DNA of 38,142 nt, from contig JXQG01000013.1 in assembly GCA_001007665.1 (NCBI GenBank), positions 1 to 38,142 on the forward strand, read 5' to 3'. The DNA is from Candidatus Synechococcus spongiarum SP3. Lineage in GTDB: Bacteria; Cyanobacteriota; Cyanobacteriia; PCC-6307; Cyanobiaceae. The notes beneath the pieces are model-generated. The model saw nothing but the letters and a program-made list of their open reading frames with translations. It had not been told where the DNA came from and made no database searches. Within the stretch, counting starts at the first letter, position 1; every line of letters begins with the position of its first letter. The position numbers were made by a program, and so were the translations under genes. Positions 16,669 to 25,106 of the stretch are shown here, piece by piece.

Positions 16669-18882
16669 TTAGCCAAACCTGCTGGATGTAGAAGCGATGA
16701 GGAAGGCCGCGTAGGTAAGGAAGAACCCAACGGTGAAGTGGGTCAGTCCAACGAGGCGTGCTTGCACAATGGACAGGGCCACGGGCTTATCACGCCAACC
16801 AATCAGGTTTGCCAGTGGCGTGCGCTGATGAGCCCAAACGATGGTCTCAATCAACTCCTGCCAGTAGCCACGCCAGGAGATGAGGAACATGAACCCAACG
16901 GCCCAGGCCAGGTGAGCCAGCAGGAAGATCCAGGCCCAGACGGCCAGATTGTTGACGCCAAACGGGTTGTAGCCATTAATCAACTGGGAACTGTTCAGCC
17001 ACAGGTAATCCCGGAACCAGCCCATGAGATAGGTGCTGGATTCGTTGAACTGCGCCACATTGCCCTGCCATATGGCCAAGTGCTTCCAGTGCCAGTAGAA
17101 GGTGGTCCAGGCGATGGTGTTCAGTGCCCAGAAGAGCGCCAGATAGAAGGCATCCCAAGCAGAGATGTCGCAGGTGCCGCCCCGTCCGGGACCATCACAA
17201 GGGAAGGAGTAGCCGAAGTCCTTTTTGTCGGGCATCAGCTTGGAGCCACGAGCATCCAGGGCGCCCTTCACCAGGATCAGCGTGGTGGTGTGCAGACCCA
17301 GGGCAATGGCGTGGTGAACCAGAAAATCACCAGGACCGATGGGCAGGAACAAATCGGTACTGCCGTTGATTGCATCCAGCCAGTAGTGGGGCCCTGGAAT
17401 GTTCTGGCTGGCCACGGTGGCGGCACTGTTGGCATTCGCCAAGAGCACATCAAAGCCATACATGACCTTGCCATGGGCGGCCTGAATAAACTGGGCGAAA
17501 ACCGGCTCCACCAGAATCTGCTTCTCCGGCGTGCCAAAGGCCACCACCACGTCATTGTGGACGTAGAGCCCCAGGGTGTGGAAGCCCAGGAAGAGAGACA
17601 CCCAGCTCAGGTGGCTGATCAGAGCCTCTTTATGCTCCAGCATCCTCGCCAGAACATTGTTCTTGTTGGCAGCCGGGTCGTAGTCCCGCACGAAGAAGAT
17701 GGCGCCATGGGCAAAGGCGCCGCACATCAGGAAGATGGCAATGTATTGATGGTGCGTGTAGAGGGCAGCCTGCGTCGTATAGTCCCTGGCAATGAAGGCA
17801 TAGGACGGCATGGCGTACATGTGCTGCGCCACCAGGCTGGTGATGACCCCCAAGCCAGCCAGGGCAAGACCCAACTCCATGTGAAGAGAGTTGTTCAGGG
17901 TCTCAAAAATCCCCTTGTGGCCTGCACCCAACTCCCCCGGTGTGCCCGCAGGAGGATTGTGAGCCTCCAGGATGTCCTTGATGGAGTGGCCGATACCGAA
18001 GTTGGTGCGGTACATGTGGCCAGCAATCACAAAGATGACGCCGATGGCCAGGTGATGATGGGCAATGTCCGTCAGCCAGAGGGATTCCGTCTGGGGATGG
18101 AACCCACCAAGGAACGTGAGGATGGCGGTGCCAGCCCCTTCAGAGGTCCCGAAGACCTGGCCCAAGGTGTCGGGATTTTGGGCATAGACACCCCAGTTGC
18201 CGGTGAAGAACGGCCCCAGGCCAGCAGGGTGAGGCAAGGTGGAGAGGAAGTTATCCCAACCAACGTGTTGCCCTCTGGCTTCAGGAATGGCCACATGCAC
18301 CAGGTGACCGGTCCAGGCGATGGAGCTGAATCCAAAGAGGACAGCCAAGTGGTGATTGAGCCGGGCCTCAGCATTCTTGAACCAGGCCAGTGAAGGCCGG
18401 AACTTGGGCTGTAGATGGAGCCAACCTGCGAACAGTGCCCACGCAGAGAGGATCAACATGAATAGCGATCCCTGGTAGAGCTCCAGGTTGGTGCGCATGC
18501 CGATGGTGTACCACCAATGGTAAACACCGGAATAGGCAATGTTCACAGGAGAGGAGGCACCGGCCTGCGTGAAGGCGTCGATGGCTCCTTGGCCAAATTG
18601 AGGATCCCAGATCGCGTGGGCGATGGGACGCACATGCAGTGGATCAGCGACCCACTGCTCGAAGTTGCCTTGCCAGGCGACATGGAACAGGTTGCCCGAA
18701 ACCCAAAGGCCGATGATGGCCAAGTGACCGAAATGGGTAGCGAAGAGCTTCTCGTAGAGACGCTCTTCTGTCATTCCGTCGTGGCTCTCGAAGTCGTGAG
18801 CCGTGGCGATCCCGTACCAGATGCGACGGGTCGTCGGGTCCTGCGCCAGACCCTGGCTAAACGAAGGAAATTTCGTTGCCAT
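16669..18882 (-). CDS. psaB: Photosystem I P700 chlorophyll a apoprotein A2
   Basis: One of the two reaction-centre subunits of photosystem I in the thylakoid membrane. It binds P700, antenna chlorophylls, the branch electron carriers and, jointly with PsaA, the Fx iron-sulfur cluster. The 737-aa product has the standard start [20 protein letters not shown]. The Fx cysteines are C562 and C571 in [12 protein letters not shown], and many His chlorophyll ligands are present ([21 protein letters not shown]). The end, [20 protein letters not shown], is normal. It begins 21 bp after the psaA stop, so the two are one transcript. It ends at a clear terminator. psaL and psaI do not follow it in this window. 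Confidence 0.99.
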   Translation of the reverse strand: MATKFPSFSQGLAQDPTTRRIWYGIATAHDFESHDGMTEERLYEKLFATHFGHLAIIGLWVSGNLFHVAWQGNFEQWVADPLHVRPIAHAIWDPQFGQGAIDAFTQAGASSPVNIAYSGVYHWWYTIGMRTNLELYQGSLFMLILSAWALFAGWLHLQPKFRPSLAWFKNAEARLNHHLAVLFGFSSIAWTGHLVHVAIPEARGQHVGWDNFLSTLPHPAGLGPFFTGNWGVYAQNPDTLGQVFGTSEGAGTAILTFLGGFHPQTESLWLTDIAHHHLAIGVIFVIAGHMYRTNFGIGHSIKDILEAHNPPAGTPGELGAGHKGIFETLNNSLHMELGLALAGLGVITSLVAQHMYAMPSYAFIARDYTTQAALYTHHQYIAIFLMCGAFAHGAIFFVRDYDPAANKNNVLARMLEHKEALISHLSWVSLFLGFHTLGLYVHNDVVVAFGTPEKQILVEPVFAQFIQAAHGKVMYGFDVLLANANSAATVASQNIPGPHYWLDAINGSTDLFLPIGPGDFLVHHAIALGLHTTTLILVKGALDARGSKLMPDKKDFGYSFPCDGPGRGGTCDISAWDAFYLALFWALNTIAWTTFYWHWKHLAIWQGNVAQFNESSTYLMGWFRDYLWLNSSQLINGYNPFGVNNLAVWAWIFLLAHLAWAVGFMFLISWRGYWQELIETIVWAHQRTPLANLIGWRDKPVALSIVQARLVGLTHFTVGFFLTYAAFLIASTSSRFG

Positions 18883-18903
18883 TGGTAAGGTCGAGGAAGA
18901 AGG

Positions 18904-21210
18904 TCAGCCGACCGCAAGACTGCGGGCGAGGAAGAAGGCCCAAGTGGTGCCGATACCACCCAGGAGGTAGTGGGCAACACCCACGGCGCGGCCTTGGGTG
19001 ATGCTCAAGGCACGGGGCTGGATGGACGGAGCCACCTTGAGCTTGTTGTGGGCCCAGACAATGGACTCAATCAGTTCTTGCCAGTAGCCACGGCCACTGA
19101 ACAGGAACATCAAGCTGAAGGCCCAGACGAAGTGGGAGGCCAGGAACATCAAGCCATAGGCACTGCTGGAGGAGCCGTAGCTGTTGAGCACTTGCGTGGC
19201 TTGCGCCCAGAGGAAGTCACGCAACCAGCCGTTGATGGTGATGGCGCTTTGGGCAAAGTTGCCGTTGGTGATGTGCTGCACGGTGCCGTCGGGAAGCACG
19301 GAACCCCACACATCGCTCTGCATCTTCCAACTGAAGTGGAAGATCACGATGGAGATGGAGTTATACATCCAGAACAAGCCCAGGAACACGTGGTCCCAAG
19401 CCGACACCTGGCAGGTGCCCCCGCGGCCGGGGCCGTCACAAGGGAAGGCAAAGCCCAGGTTGGCCTTGTCGGGAATCAAGCGGGAGTTGCGTGCAAAAAG
19501 AACGCCCTTCAGCAGGATCAGTACCGTCACGTGGATGGTGAAGGCATGAATGTGGTGGACCATGAAATCCGCCGTGCCCAAGGGAATGGGGGCCACAGCC
19601 ACCTTGTCGCCAACAGCCACCATGGAGCCGTTGAACACCTCGCTGACCCCGGACAGGGCATTGGGCGCCGTGAACGACACGCTGAGGGAGGAGTTGATCT
19701 GCTGCACCCACTGGGCAAAGATGGGCTGCAACTGGATGCCTGTATCGCTAAACATGTCCTGGGGACGACCCCAAGCACGCATGGTGTCGTTGTGGACATA
19801 GAGCCCAAAGCTGTGGAAGCCCAACCAGATGCACACCCAGTTCAGGTGGCTGATCAGGGCATCCCGCGCCTTCAGCACACGATCCAGAACGTTGTCCAGA
19901 TTCTGCGCCGGGTCATAGTCCCGCACCATGGCAATTGCGGCATGGGCCCCTGCGCCCACAACCAGAAAGCCACCGATCCACATGTGGTGGGTGAACAGGC
20001 ACAGCTGCGTTGCGTAGTCCGTGGCGATGTACGGGTACGGAGGCATCGCATACATGTGGTGGGCCACGACGATGCTGATGGAGCCCGCCAAGGCTAGGTT
20101 GACCGCCAGCTGAGCATGCCAGGACTTGGTCATGAACTCATACAGCCCATCGTGGCCGCGGGAGGCCGGGAACAGCAGGGGGTCACCCTTCTGGCCTTCC
20201 AGGATCTCCTTGATGGAGTGACCAATGCCGAAGTTGGTCCGGTACATGTGACCGGCGATGATGAACATCACGGCAAGGGCCAGATGATGATGGGCAATAT
20301 CCGTCATCCACAGGCTGCCGGTCACTGGGTTGACCCCTCCCTTGAAGGTGAGGAAGTCGCCGTAGGCAGCCCAGTTGCCACTAAAGAATGGCGCCAACCC
20401 TTCATTGAACCCGGGGAACAGTTGCCCCATCACGTTTTGGTCGACAAACACGTGGGGAAGGGGAACGTCAGCCAACATGGCAATGGTTTGGCCGTTGAGA
20501 CTGAGGGGCTCACCCGCATCAATGGCGTCCAGCAACTGATTGATGGGCAGAGAGACGTGGATCACATGCCCAGCCCATGCCAAGGACCCCAGGCCGATCA
20601 GTCCGGCCAGGTGGTGATTGAGCATGGACTCCACATTTTGGAACCATTCCAGCTTGGGCGCCGCCTTGTGGTAGTGGAACGCGCCGCCAGCGAGCATTAA
20701 CCCAGCCGCCACCAAACCGCCAATGGCTGTCACCAGGAGTTGGTATTCCTGGGTAAAGCCTTCCGCCCGCCACATTTGGAACAGGCCGGAGGTGATCTGG
20801 ATGCCGTGGAAGCCGGCGCCAACGTCGCCATTGAGGATTTCCTGGCCAAAGATGGGCCAGACCACCTGGGCCGAGGGCTTGACGTTGGTGGGATCGGCAA
20901 GCCAGCCAGAGTAATTGGAGAAGCGGGCGCCGTGATAGAAGGCGCCGCTCAGCCAGATGAAGACAACGGCCAAATGGCCAAAATGAGCGCTGAAGATCTT
21001 GCGAGAGATGTCTTCCAGGTCGCTCGTGTGACTGTCGAAGTCGTGGGCGCGAGAATGGAGGTTCCAGACCCAGGTTGTGGTCCGGGGGCCTTTCTTCAAT
21101 GCACGGTCAAAATGACCAGGTTGGCCGAGAACATCGAAATCGATGGGCACGGTGTCCCTGTCAACACTGACCTTGCTTTTTGTGCCACGCTCCGGTGGGC
21201 TGATGGTCAT
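18904..21210 (-). CDS. psaA: Photosystem I P700 chlorophyll a apoprotein A1
   Basis: Partner of PsaB in the photosystem I core. The 768-aa product starts at the ATG at 21210 with [20 protein letters not shown]; an in-frame extension to 21303 has no family counterpart and contains a stem-loop, so I treat it as leader. The Fx cysteines are C591 and C600 in [20 protein letters not shown]. Conserved pieces include [40 protein letters not shown] and [13 protein letters not shown]. It precedes psaB by 21 bp. It is divergent from cbiG-cobJ, with a 415-bp region between them that holds the leader and a promoter-like -10 box. Confidence 0.99.
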   Translation of the reverse strand: MTISPPERGTKSKVSVDRDTVPIDFDVLGQPGHFDRALKKGPRTTTWVWNLHSRAHDFDSHTSDLEDISRKIFSAHFGHLAVVFIWLSGAFYHGARFSNYSGWLADPTNVKPSAQVVWPIFGQEILNGDVGAGFHGIQITSGLFQMWRAEGFTQEYQLLVTAIGGLVAAGLMLAGGAFHYHKAAPKLEWFQNVESMLNHHLAGLIGLGSLAWAGHVIHVSLPINQLLDAIDAGEPLSLNGQTIAMLADVPLPHVFVDQNVMGQLFPGFNEGLAPFFSGNWAAYGDFLTFKGGVNPVTGSLWMTDIAHHHLALAVMFIIAGHMYRTNFGIGHSIKEILEGQKGDPLLFPASRGHDGLYEFMTKSWHAQLAVNLALAGSISIVVAHHMYAMPPYPYIATDYATQLCLFTHHMWIGGFLVVGAGAHAAIAMVRDYDPAQNLDNVLDRVLKARDALISHLNWVCIWLGFHSFGLYVHNDTMRAWGRPQDMFSDTGIQLQPIFAQWVQQINSSLSVSFTAPNALSGVSEVFNGSMVAVGDKVAVAPIPLGTADFMVHHIHAFTIHVTVLILLKGVLFARNSRLIPDKANLGFAFPCDGPGRGGTCQVSAWDHVFLGLFWMYNSISIVIFHFSWKMQSDVWGSVLPDGTVQHITNGNFAQSAITINGWLRDFLWAQATQVLNSYGSSSSAYGLMFLASHFVWAFSLMFLFSGRGYWQELIESIVWAHNKLKVAPSIQPRALSITQGRAVGVAHYLLGGIGTTWAFFLARSLAVG

Positions 21211-21264
21211 TGAGACGTTCCCTGAGATGGGGTTCGCGGGAGGGGGCCGACAGATGTCGACCAA

Positions 21265-21288
21265 ACCATTCCCGAATGAGGGAATGGT
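21265..21288 (-). promoter_or_regulatory. Stem-loop in the psaA leader
   Basis: ACCATTCCC (21265-21273), 6-nt loop, GGGAATGGT (21280-21288): a perfect 9-bp stem. It ends 54 bp upstream of the psaA ATG, inside the expected 5' untranslated region, and has no T run. Possible roles are mRNA stability, light-dependent control or protein binding; the sequence does not decide. Confidence 0.6.
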
Positions 21289-21397
21289 GACGGCCACCAC
21301 CACGGTTAGGAAGCAGACAGGACAAGCCCGTCAAGGGAACTGAAGAGCCTGCTTCACCACTGGTAAGTCACGCCCTGAAAAGGGGACCGATGGGGCG

Positions 21398-21426
21398 AGT
21401 ATAGGCTTTTACGCTCAGCTCAATCC
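21398..21426 (-). promoter_or_regulatory. Candidate psaA promoter (-10 box)
   Basis: On the minus strand TATACT (21398-21403) is a good -10 box. The -35 region is weak: GGATTG at a 17-bp spacing, or TTGAGC at only 14 bp. A start near 21391 would give a leader of about 180 nt. The rest of the 21211-21625 spacer shows no gene. Weak -35 boxes with activator sites are common for light-regulated photosystem genes. Confidence 0.4.
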
Positions 21427-21625
21427 CCAAGACAGTTACAAAGGTTCAATCCCTCACTGTTGCCGAAACACCACCTCTGCTGGACCGCCTCGGGCGCCAA
21501 AGCCGGGCAGCACCAGGGGAGCGGACGACCTCAGGCCTGGCAATATTTCTTCTGGCTCCGAGTTGAAACTATATTGAATTCCGACTGGGCTTTGTCCTCG
21601 GACCTGCCGACTTGCACCGTTCTCC

Positions 21626-23482
21626 ATGCCGCATTCCAGGCTGACCCAGGTGCGCCTCGGGGTAACGGTTCATCAGCATGGTCTAGGGCCTCTTCTGGAT
21701 TTACGGGACGGTGGCTTCCTGGACGAGGTGGCGGCCCCTGCTGCCCTTGTCGCTGCCACAAACGGGAGTGGGGTGACCGGTTTTTCCCGCGGCCTGGCCC
21801 ACTTCCTGGCCACCTGCTGGCCCCGGTTGCAACTCCTGGTGGCTGCCATGGCCAGCGGCGCCTTGCTCCGCAGCCTTGCTCCCCTGCTCCAGGACAAACA
21901 TCGAGATCCAGCCGTACTGCTTCTGGAGGGCGGCGGCCGGCATGTGATCCCCCTGCTGGGGAGCCATGGGCGGCATGGGGACCAATGGGCGGCGGCCATG
22001 GCAGCCTTCCGCGGTGGAAAAGTGTGGCGTAGCGGCTATAGCAGTGGTTCCGGGCTGCTGGCTCTGGATGGTTTCGGCTCCAGCCTGGGCTGGCAACGGG
22101 GCTTGGGGAGATGGGATGAGCTGGTGAAAGCCTTTGCTCGGGGACAAGGCATGGCTCTGGTTCAGGAGAGTGGCTCCAGGTCCTGGCGCGCCACGGCTGC
22201 AGCCGTACGCTTGCAGCCGGCAGACCCTTTGCCCCCTGGTGAGCCCTGGCTGTACATCGGCCATCGCTCCGCCACCGGAGCGACGGCCCACTGGCATCCA
22301 CCGGTGCTCTGGCTGGGCCTGGGTTGCGAGCGCCATACCCATCAAGCAGTTCTGGAGGCTGCTGTGGAAAAGAGTCTGGCGTCGGCAGGTCTCGCTGCTG
22401 CCGCTGTGGCTGGGGTGGCCAGTCTGGATCGCAAGAGTGATGAGGCCGGGCTGCTGGCGCTGTGCCAACAACGCCAGTGGCCCTTGAAGATCTTCACTGC
22501 GGCCCAACTGGCGGCCATTCCCGTGCCCAACGGATCCCCGGTTGTGGCCAGGCAGGTGGGAACGCCCAGCGTGGCGGAGGCTGCTGCTCTAGCTGCTGCC
22601 GGTGCTGCTGCCAAAACGGGCGCCCGGCTTTTGGCGCCCAAGACGATTGTCCATGGAGAACAGGTATCCGGCGCCGCCACCTGTGCCGTTGCTTTGGCAT
22701 CCAGTCCCTGGGCACCCAGTCGGGGTGCGCTGGATCTCGTTGGCAGTGGTCCGGGGGCGCTGGATCAACTGACCCCTGCAGCCCGATCCGCGTTGGCCGC
22801 AGCCACCGCCTGGGTGGGCTATGGTCCCTATCTGAACCGTCTGGAGCCTCTGCGCGCTCCCCACCAACTGCGGCTTGACGGGGTCCTGGGCAAGGAGAAG
22901 GAGCGTTGCGCAACGGCGCTGGCCATGGCCTGTCAGGGGCAGCGGGTGGCCCTCGTCTCCTCCGGCGACAGTGGCATTTACGGCTTGGCCGGCCTCGCCT
23001 TGGCGTGTTGGCTGGACCTGCCGGAACAAGAGCGTCCCGGCTTTGCCATACATCCCGGTATTTCCGCACTGCAAATGGCAGCCGCCCGCCTTGGCGGACC
23101 TTTGATGCATGATTTTTGCGTCATCAGCCTGAGTGACAAGCTCACCCCCTGGGCCACCATCCAGCAGCGCCTCCATGCCGCCGCCCTGGGAGACTTTGTG
23201 GTAGCCCTCTACAACCCTCGCTCCAAGGAGCGGGTCTGGCAATTGGAAGAAGCCCGGAGAATTCTGTTGGCAGAGCGCTCCGGCAGCACACCGGTGGCCA
23301 TCTGCCGCCAACTGGCCAGGCCGGAGGAGCACATCACCCTTACCACTCTTGCGGCACTGGAGAGCAGCACGGTGGACATGCTCACCCTGGTGTTGGTGGG
23401 CAACAGCCAAACCCGATGGCGGGGCTCCTGGCTCCTGACCCCCAGGGGGTATGACATGGACAGAACTATGGAGTCGGGATGA
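21626..23482 (+). CDS. cobJ: Cobalamin biosynthesis fusion protein CbiG-CobJ (precorrin-3B C17-methyltransferase)
   Basis: Acts in the corrin-ring contraction part of (pseudo)cobalamin synthesis. The N-terminal part (about 1-345) is CbiG-like: its core is FSRGLAHFLATCWPRLQLLV and HVIPLLGSHGRHGDQWAAAM, then the C-terminal CbiG domain LGLGCERHTHQAVLEAAVEK through LASLDRKSDEAGL-type sequence to KTGARLLAPKTIVHGEQVSG. From about residue 370 a SAM-dependent methyltransferase domain (CobJ/CbiH) begins: VGSGPGALDQLTPAAR (373 on), VGYGPYL, VSSGDSGIYGLAGLAL, HPGISALQMAAARLGGPLMH, FVVALYNPRSKER. Length is 618 aa. The fused form is usual in picocyanobacteria, as is divergence from psaA. Its stop codon lies inside the antisense tRNA-Pro gene (9-bp overlap). 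Confidence 0.93.
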   Translation: MPHSRLTQVRLGVTVHQHGLGPLLDLRDGGFLDEVAAPAALVAATNGSGVTGFSRGLAHFLATCWPRLQLLVAAMASGALLRSLAPLLQDKHRDPAVLLLEGGGRHVIPLLGSHGRHGDQWAAAMAAFRGGKVWRSGYSSGSGLLALDGFGSSLGWQRGLGRWDELVKAFARGQGMALVQESGSRSWRATAAAVRLQPADPLPPGEPWLYIGHRSATGATAHWHPPVLWLGLGCERHTHQAVLEAAVEKSLASAGLAAAAVAGVASLDRKSDEAGLLALCQQRQWPLKIFTAAQLAAIPVPNGSPVVARQVGTPSVAEAAALAAAGAAAKTGARLLAPKTIVHGEQVSGAATCAVALASSPWAPSRGALDLVGSGPGALDQLTPAARSALAAATAWVGYGPYLNRLEPLRAPHQLRLDGVLGKEKERCATALAMACQGQRVALVSSGDSGIYGLAGLALACWLDLPEQERPGFAIHPGISALQMAAARLGGPLMHDFCVISLSDKLTPWATIQQRLHAAALGDFVVALYNPRSKERVWQLEEARRILLAERSGSTPVAICRQLARPEEHITLTTLAALESSTVDMLTLVLVGNSQTRWRGSWLLTPRGYDMDRTMESG

Positions 23483-23547
23483 CAGGATTCGAACCTGCGG
23501 CCCCGTCGTCCCGAACGACGTGCGCTACCAAACTGCGCCACATCCCG
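23474..23547 (-). tRNA. tRNA-Pro(CGG)
   Basis: A full cloverleaf is visible on the minus strand. The acceptor stem is CGGGATG/CATCCCG, the D-arm is GCGC-AGTTTGGTA-GCGC, and the anticodon stem CGTCG/CGACG holds the loop TTCGGGA, giving anticodon CGG. The T-arm is GCAGG-TTCGAAT-CCTGT, and the discriminator is A. CCA is not encoded. It overlaps the cobJ stop by 9 bp on the opposite strand. Only 25 bp separate its 5' end from the divergent lipA start, so its promoter must lie within or beside lipA. Confidence 0.96.
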
Positions 23548-23572
23548 ATTCAGTCAACTTTAGCAGACCACC

Positions 23573-24487
23573 ATGGTGAACCCCCCTCCGCCCTCTGCAG
23601 CAGCAGCAAGCGCCTCAACACCCGCCAAGCCCCCATGGCTGCGGGTCAAGGCACCTTTACAGGAGCGGGTTGGTCCGGTCAGCGGCCTGCTGGCGGACTT
23701 GCAGCTGAACACGGTCTGCCAGGAGGCCAGTTGTCCCAACATCGGCGAGTGCTTTGCTGCGGGGACAGCCACCTTCCTGATTATGGGGCCCAGTTGCACC
23801 CGGGCCTGCCCCTATTGCGACATTGATTTTGTCCGGCATCCCCGTCCACTGGATCCCGGCGAACCCCGGCGCTTGGCGGAAGCGGTGCAACGCCTGGACC
23901 TGAAGCATGTGGTGATTACCTCCGTAAATCGCGATGACCTGGCGGACGGAGGGGCTGCACAGTTCGCTGCCTGTGTCAGGGCAGTGCAGCAGTGTTGCCC
24001 TGGCGCCACCATCGAACTGCTGGTGCCGGACTTCTGTGGTGACCACAAGGCCCTGGCCTTGACCATGGCCGCAACCCCGCACGTGCTCAACCACAACGTG
24101 GAAACTGTGCCCCGACTCTATCGCCGGGTTCGCCCACAAGGACGCTATGAACGCTCTCTGGACCTGCTGGAGGAGGTGCGCCGCCATTGGCCACGCACCT
24201 ACACCAAGTCTGGTCTGATGGTGGGTCTGGGGGAAGAGAATGACGAGGTGCTGACGGTGCTGGAGGATCTGCGCCAGCGGCAGGTGGACATTGTCACCAT
24301 TGGCCAATACCTGTCACCTGGACCGAAGCACTTGCCTGTGGACCGTTTTGTCACCCCGGAAGACTTTGACCGCTTTCGTGAATACGGCGAAGCTCTGGGG
24401 TTTCTCCAAGTGGTCAGCACACCCCTCACCCGCAGCAGCTACCAGGCTGAGCAGGTGAAAAGGCTCATGCTTGAACACCCCCGCTAG
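23573..24487 (+). CDS. lipA: Lipoyl synthase
   Basis: Radical-SAM enzyme that inserts two sulfurs into protein-bound octanoyl chains to make lipoate, needed by the glycine cleavage H protein and 2-oxoacid dehydrogenases. The auxiliary-cluster cysteines are C49, C54 and C60 ([12 protein letters not shown]), and the SAM-cluster cysteines are C75, C79 and C82 ([12 protein letters not shown]). Other signatures are [46 protein letters not shown] and [13 protein letters not shown], with the C-terminal TRSSYQAEQ serine motif. The product is 304 aa. It starts at the ATG at 23573, close to the divergent tRNA-Pro, and ends 7 bp from the convergent lipoprotein gene. Confidence 0.97.
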   Translation: MVNPPPPSAAAASASTPAKPPWLRVKAPLQERVGPVSGLLADLQLNTVCQEASCPNIGECFAAGTATFLIMGPSCTRACPYCDIDFVRHPRPLDPGEPRRLAEAVQRLDLKHVVITSVNRDDLADGGAAQFAACVRAVQQCCPGATIELLVPDFCGDHKALALTMAATPHVLNHNVETVPRLYRRVRPQGRYERSLDLLEEVRRHWPRTYTKSGLMVGLGEENDEVLTVLEDLRQRQVDIVTIGQYLSPGPKHLPVDRFVTPEDFDRFREYGEALGFLQVVSTPLTRSSYQAEQVKRLMLEHPR

Positions 24488-24494
24488 TGTTGGC

Positions 24495-25046
24495 TCATTG
24501 AACCGCCACCAGTGGCGCATAGCTCATGGTGGCGTTGAACTGCTTGCACCAGATGATCACGGAACTGTCTTCGGATAGGTCGATGTCGGCAGGAAGTTCA
24601 TAGTCCTGATGCCCCGTAAATGACATCAACTCGGCTACGGTCGCGTATTCACTTTCATCCAGAGGATAAGGAAGTTCTTTGTCTGCAATGGGGTTGGCGC
24701 TGTTGCCAATGACCACATAAAGATCGGGAGCAGCGGAATTGGTGGCGAAATCCTCACTCAGGTAGAGCATGGCCTGATCTCCATCCTTGTAGATGCTGAA
24801 GGCGCCAGCAGAATCGCCGTACTCCGCCTTTTGGAAAGTGCCGCTGAAGATGGGTTCACCCATGGCCATGTGGTCATGGTCTTCCTCTTCGGACATCATC
24901 ATCTCCTTGTCCCCATGAGACTCATGGGGCATGGTCGGTTCCGAACTCGCCTCCCTGGAGGTGTTCCCTTGACAGGCAGCCAGTGTGGTGAGCAAAGCAA
25001 CTCCCGTCAGAAGCTTGAGTGCGCGTGTACGCATGAGCCGAGACAT
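24495..25046 (-). CDS. DM13-domain lipoprotein
   Basis: A 183-aa predicted lipoprotein with signal KLLTGVALLTTLAAC; lipidation would be at C25. Residues 37-64 are rich in His, Met, Asp and Glu (HESHGDKEMMMSEEEDHDHM), a possible metal-binding segment. From about residue 66 a DM13 domain follows: SGTFQKAEYGDSAGAFSIYK, LYLSEDFATNSAAPDLYVVI, and VIIWCKQFNATMSYAPL with the conserved Cys at C167. DM13 domains (PF10517) have been proposed to take part in redox or electron transfer at the cell surface; function here is inference. The start is the ATG at 25046, or 25034 four codons in. It is convergent with lipA (7 bp) and lies 60 bp downstream of alaS on the same strand. Confidence 0.8.
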   Translation of the reverse strand: MSRLMRTRALKLLTGVALLTTLAACQGNTSREASSEPTMPHESHGDKEMMMSEEEDHDHMAMGEPIFSGTFQKAEYGDSAGAFSIYKDGDQAMLYLSEDFATNSAAPDLYVVIGNSANPIADKELPYPLDESEYATVAELMSFTGHQDYELPADIDLSEDSSVIIWCKQFNATMSYAPLVAVQ

Positions 25047-25106
25047 ACATGATCGATGACAGGGTACATGGTTTTAGAAGCAGATGACAACACAACACCC
25101 GGCAAC

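Noticed and set aside
16543-18393. A 616-codon plus-strand frame across psaB
   Set aside because: Antisense shadow of psaB; Gln/Gly/His-rich with no motifs.
21211-21303. N-terminal extension of PsaA by 31 residues
   Set aside because: PsaA starts are highly conserved at MTISPPE; the extension covers the stem-loop leader.
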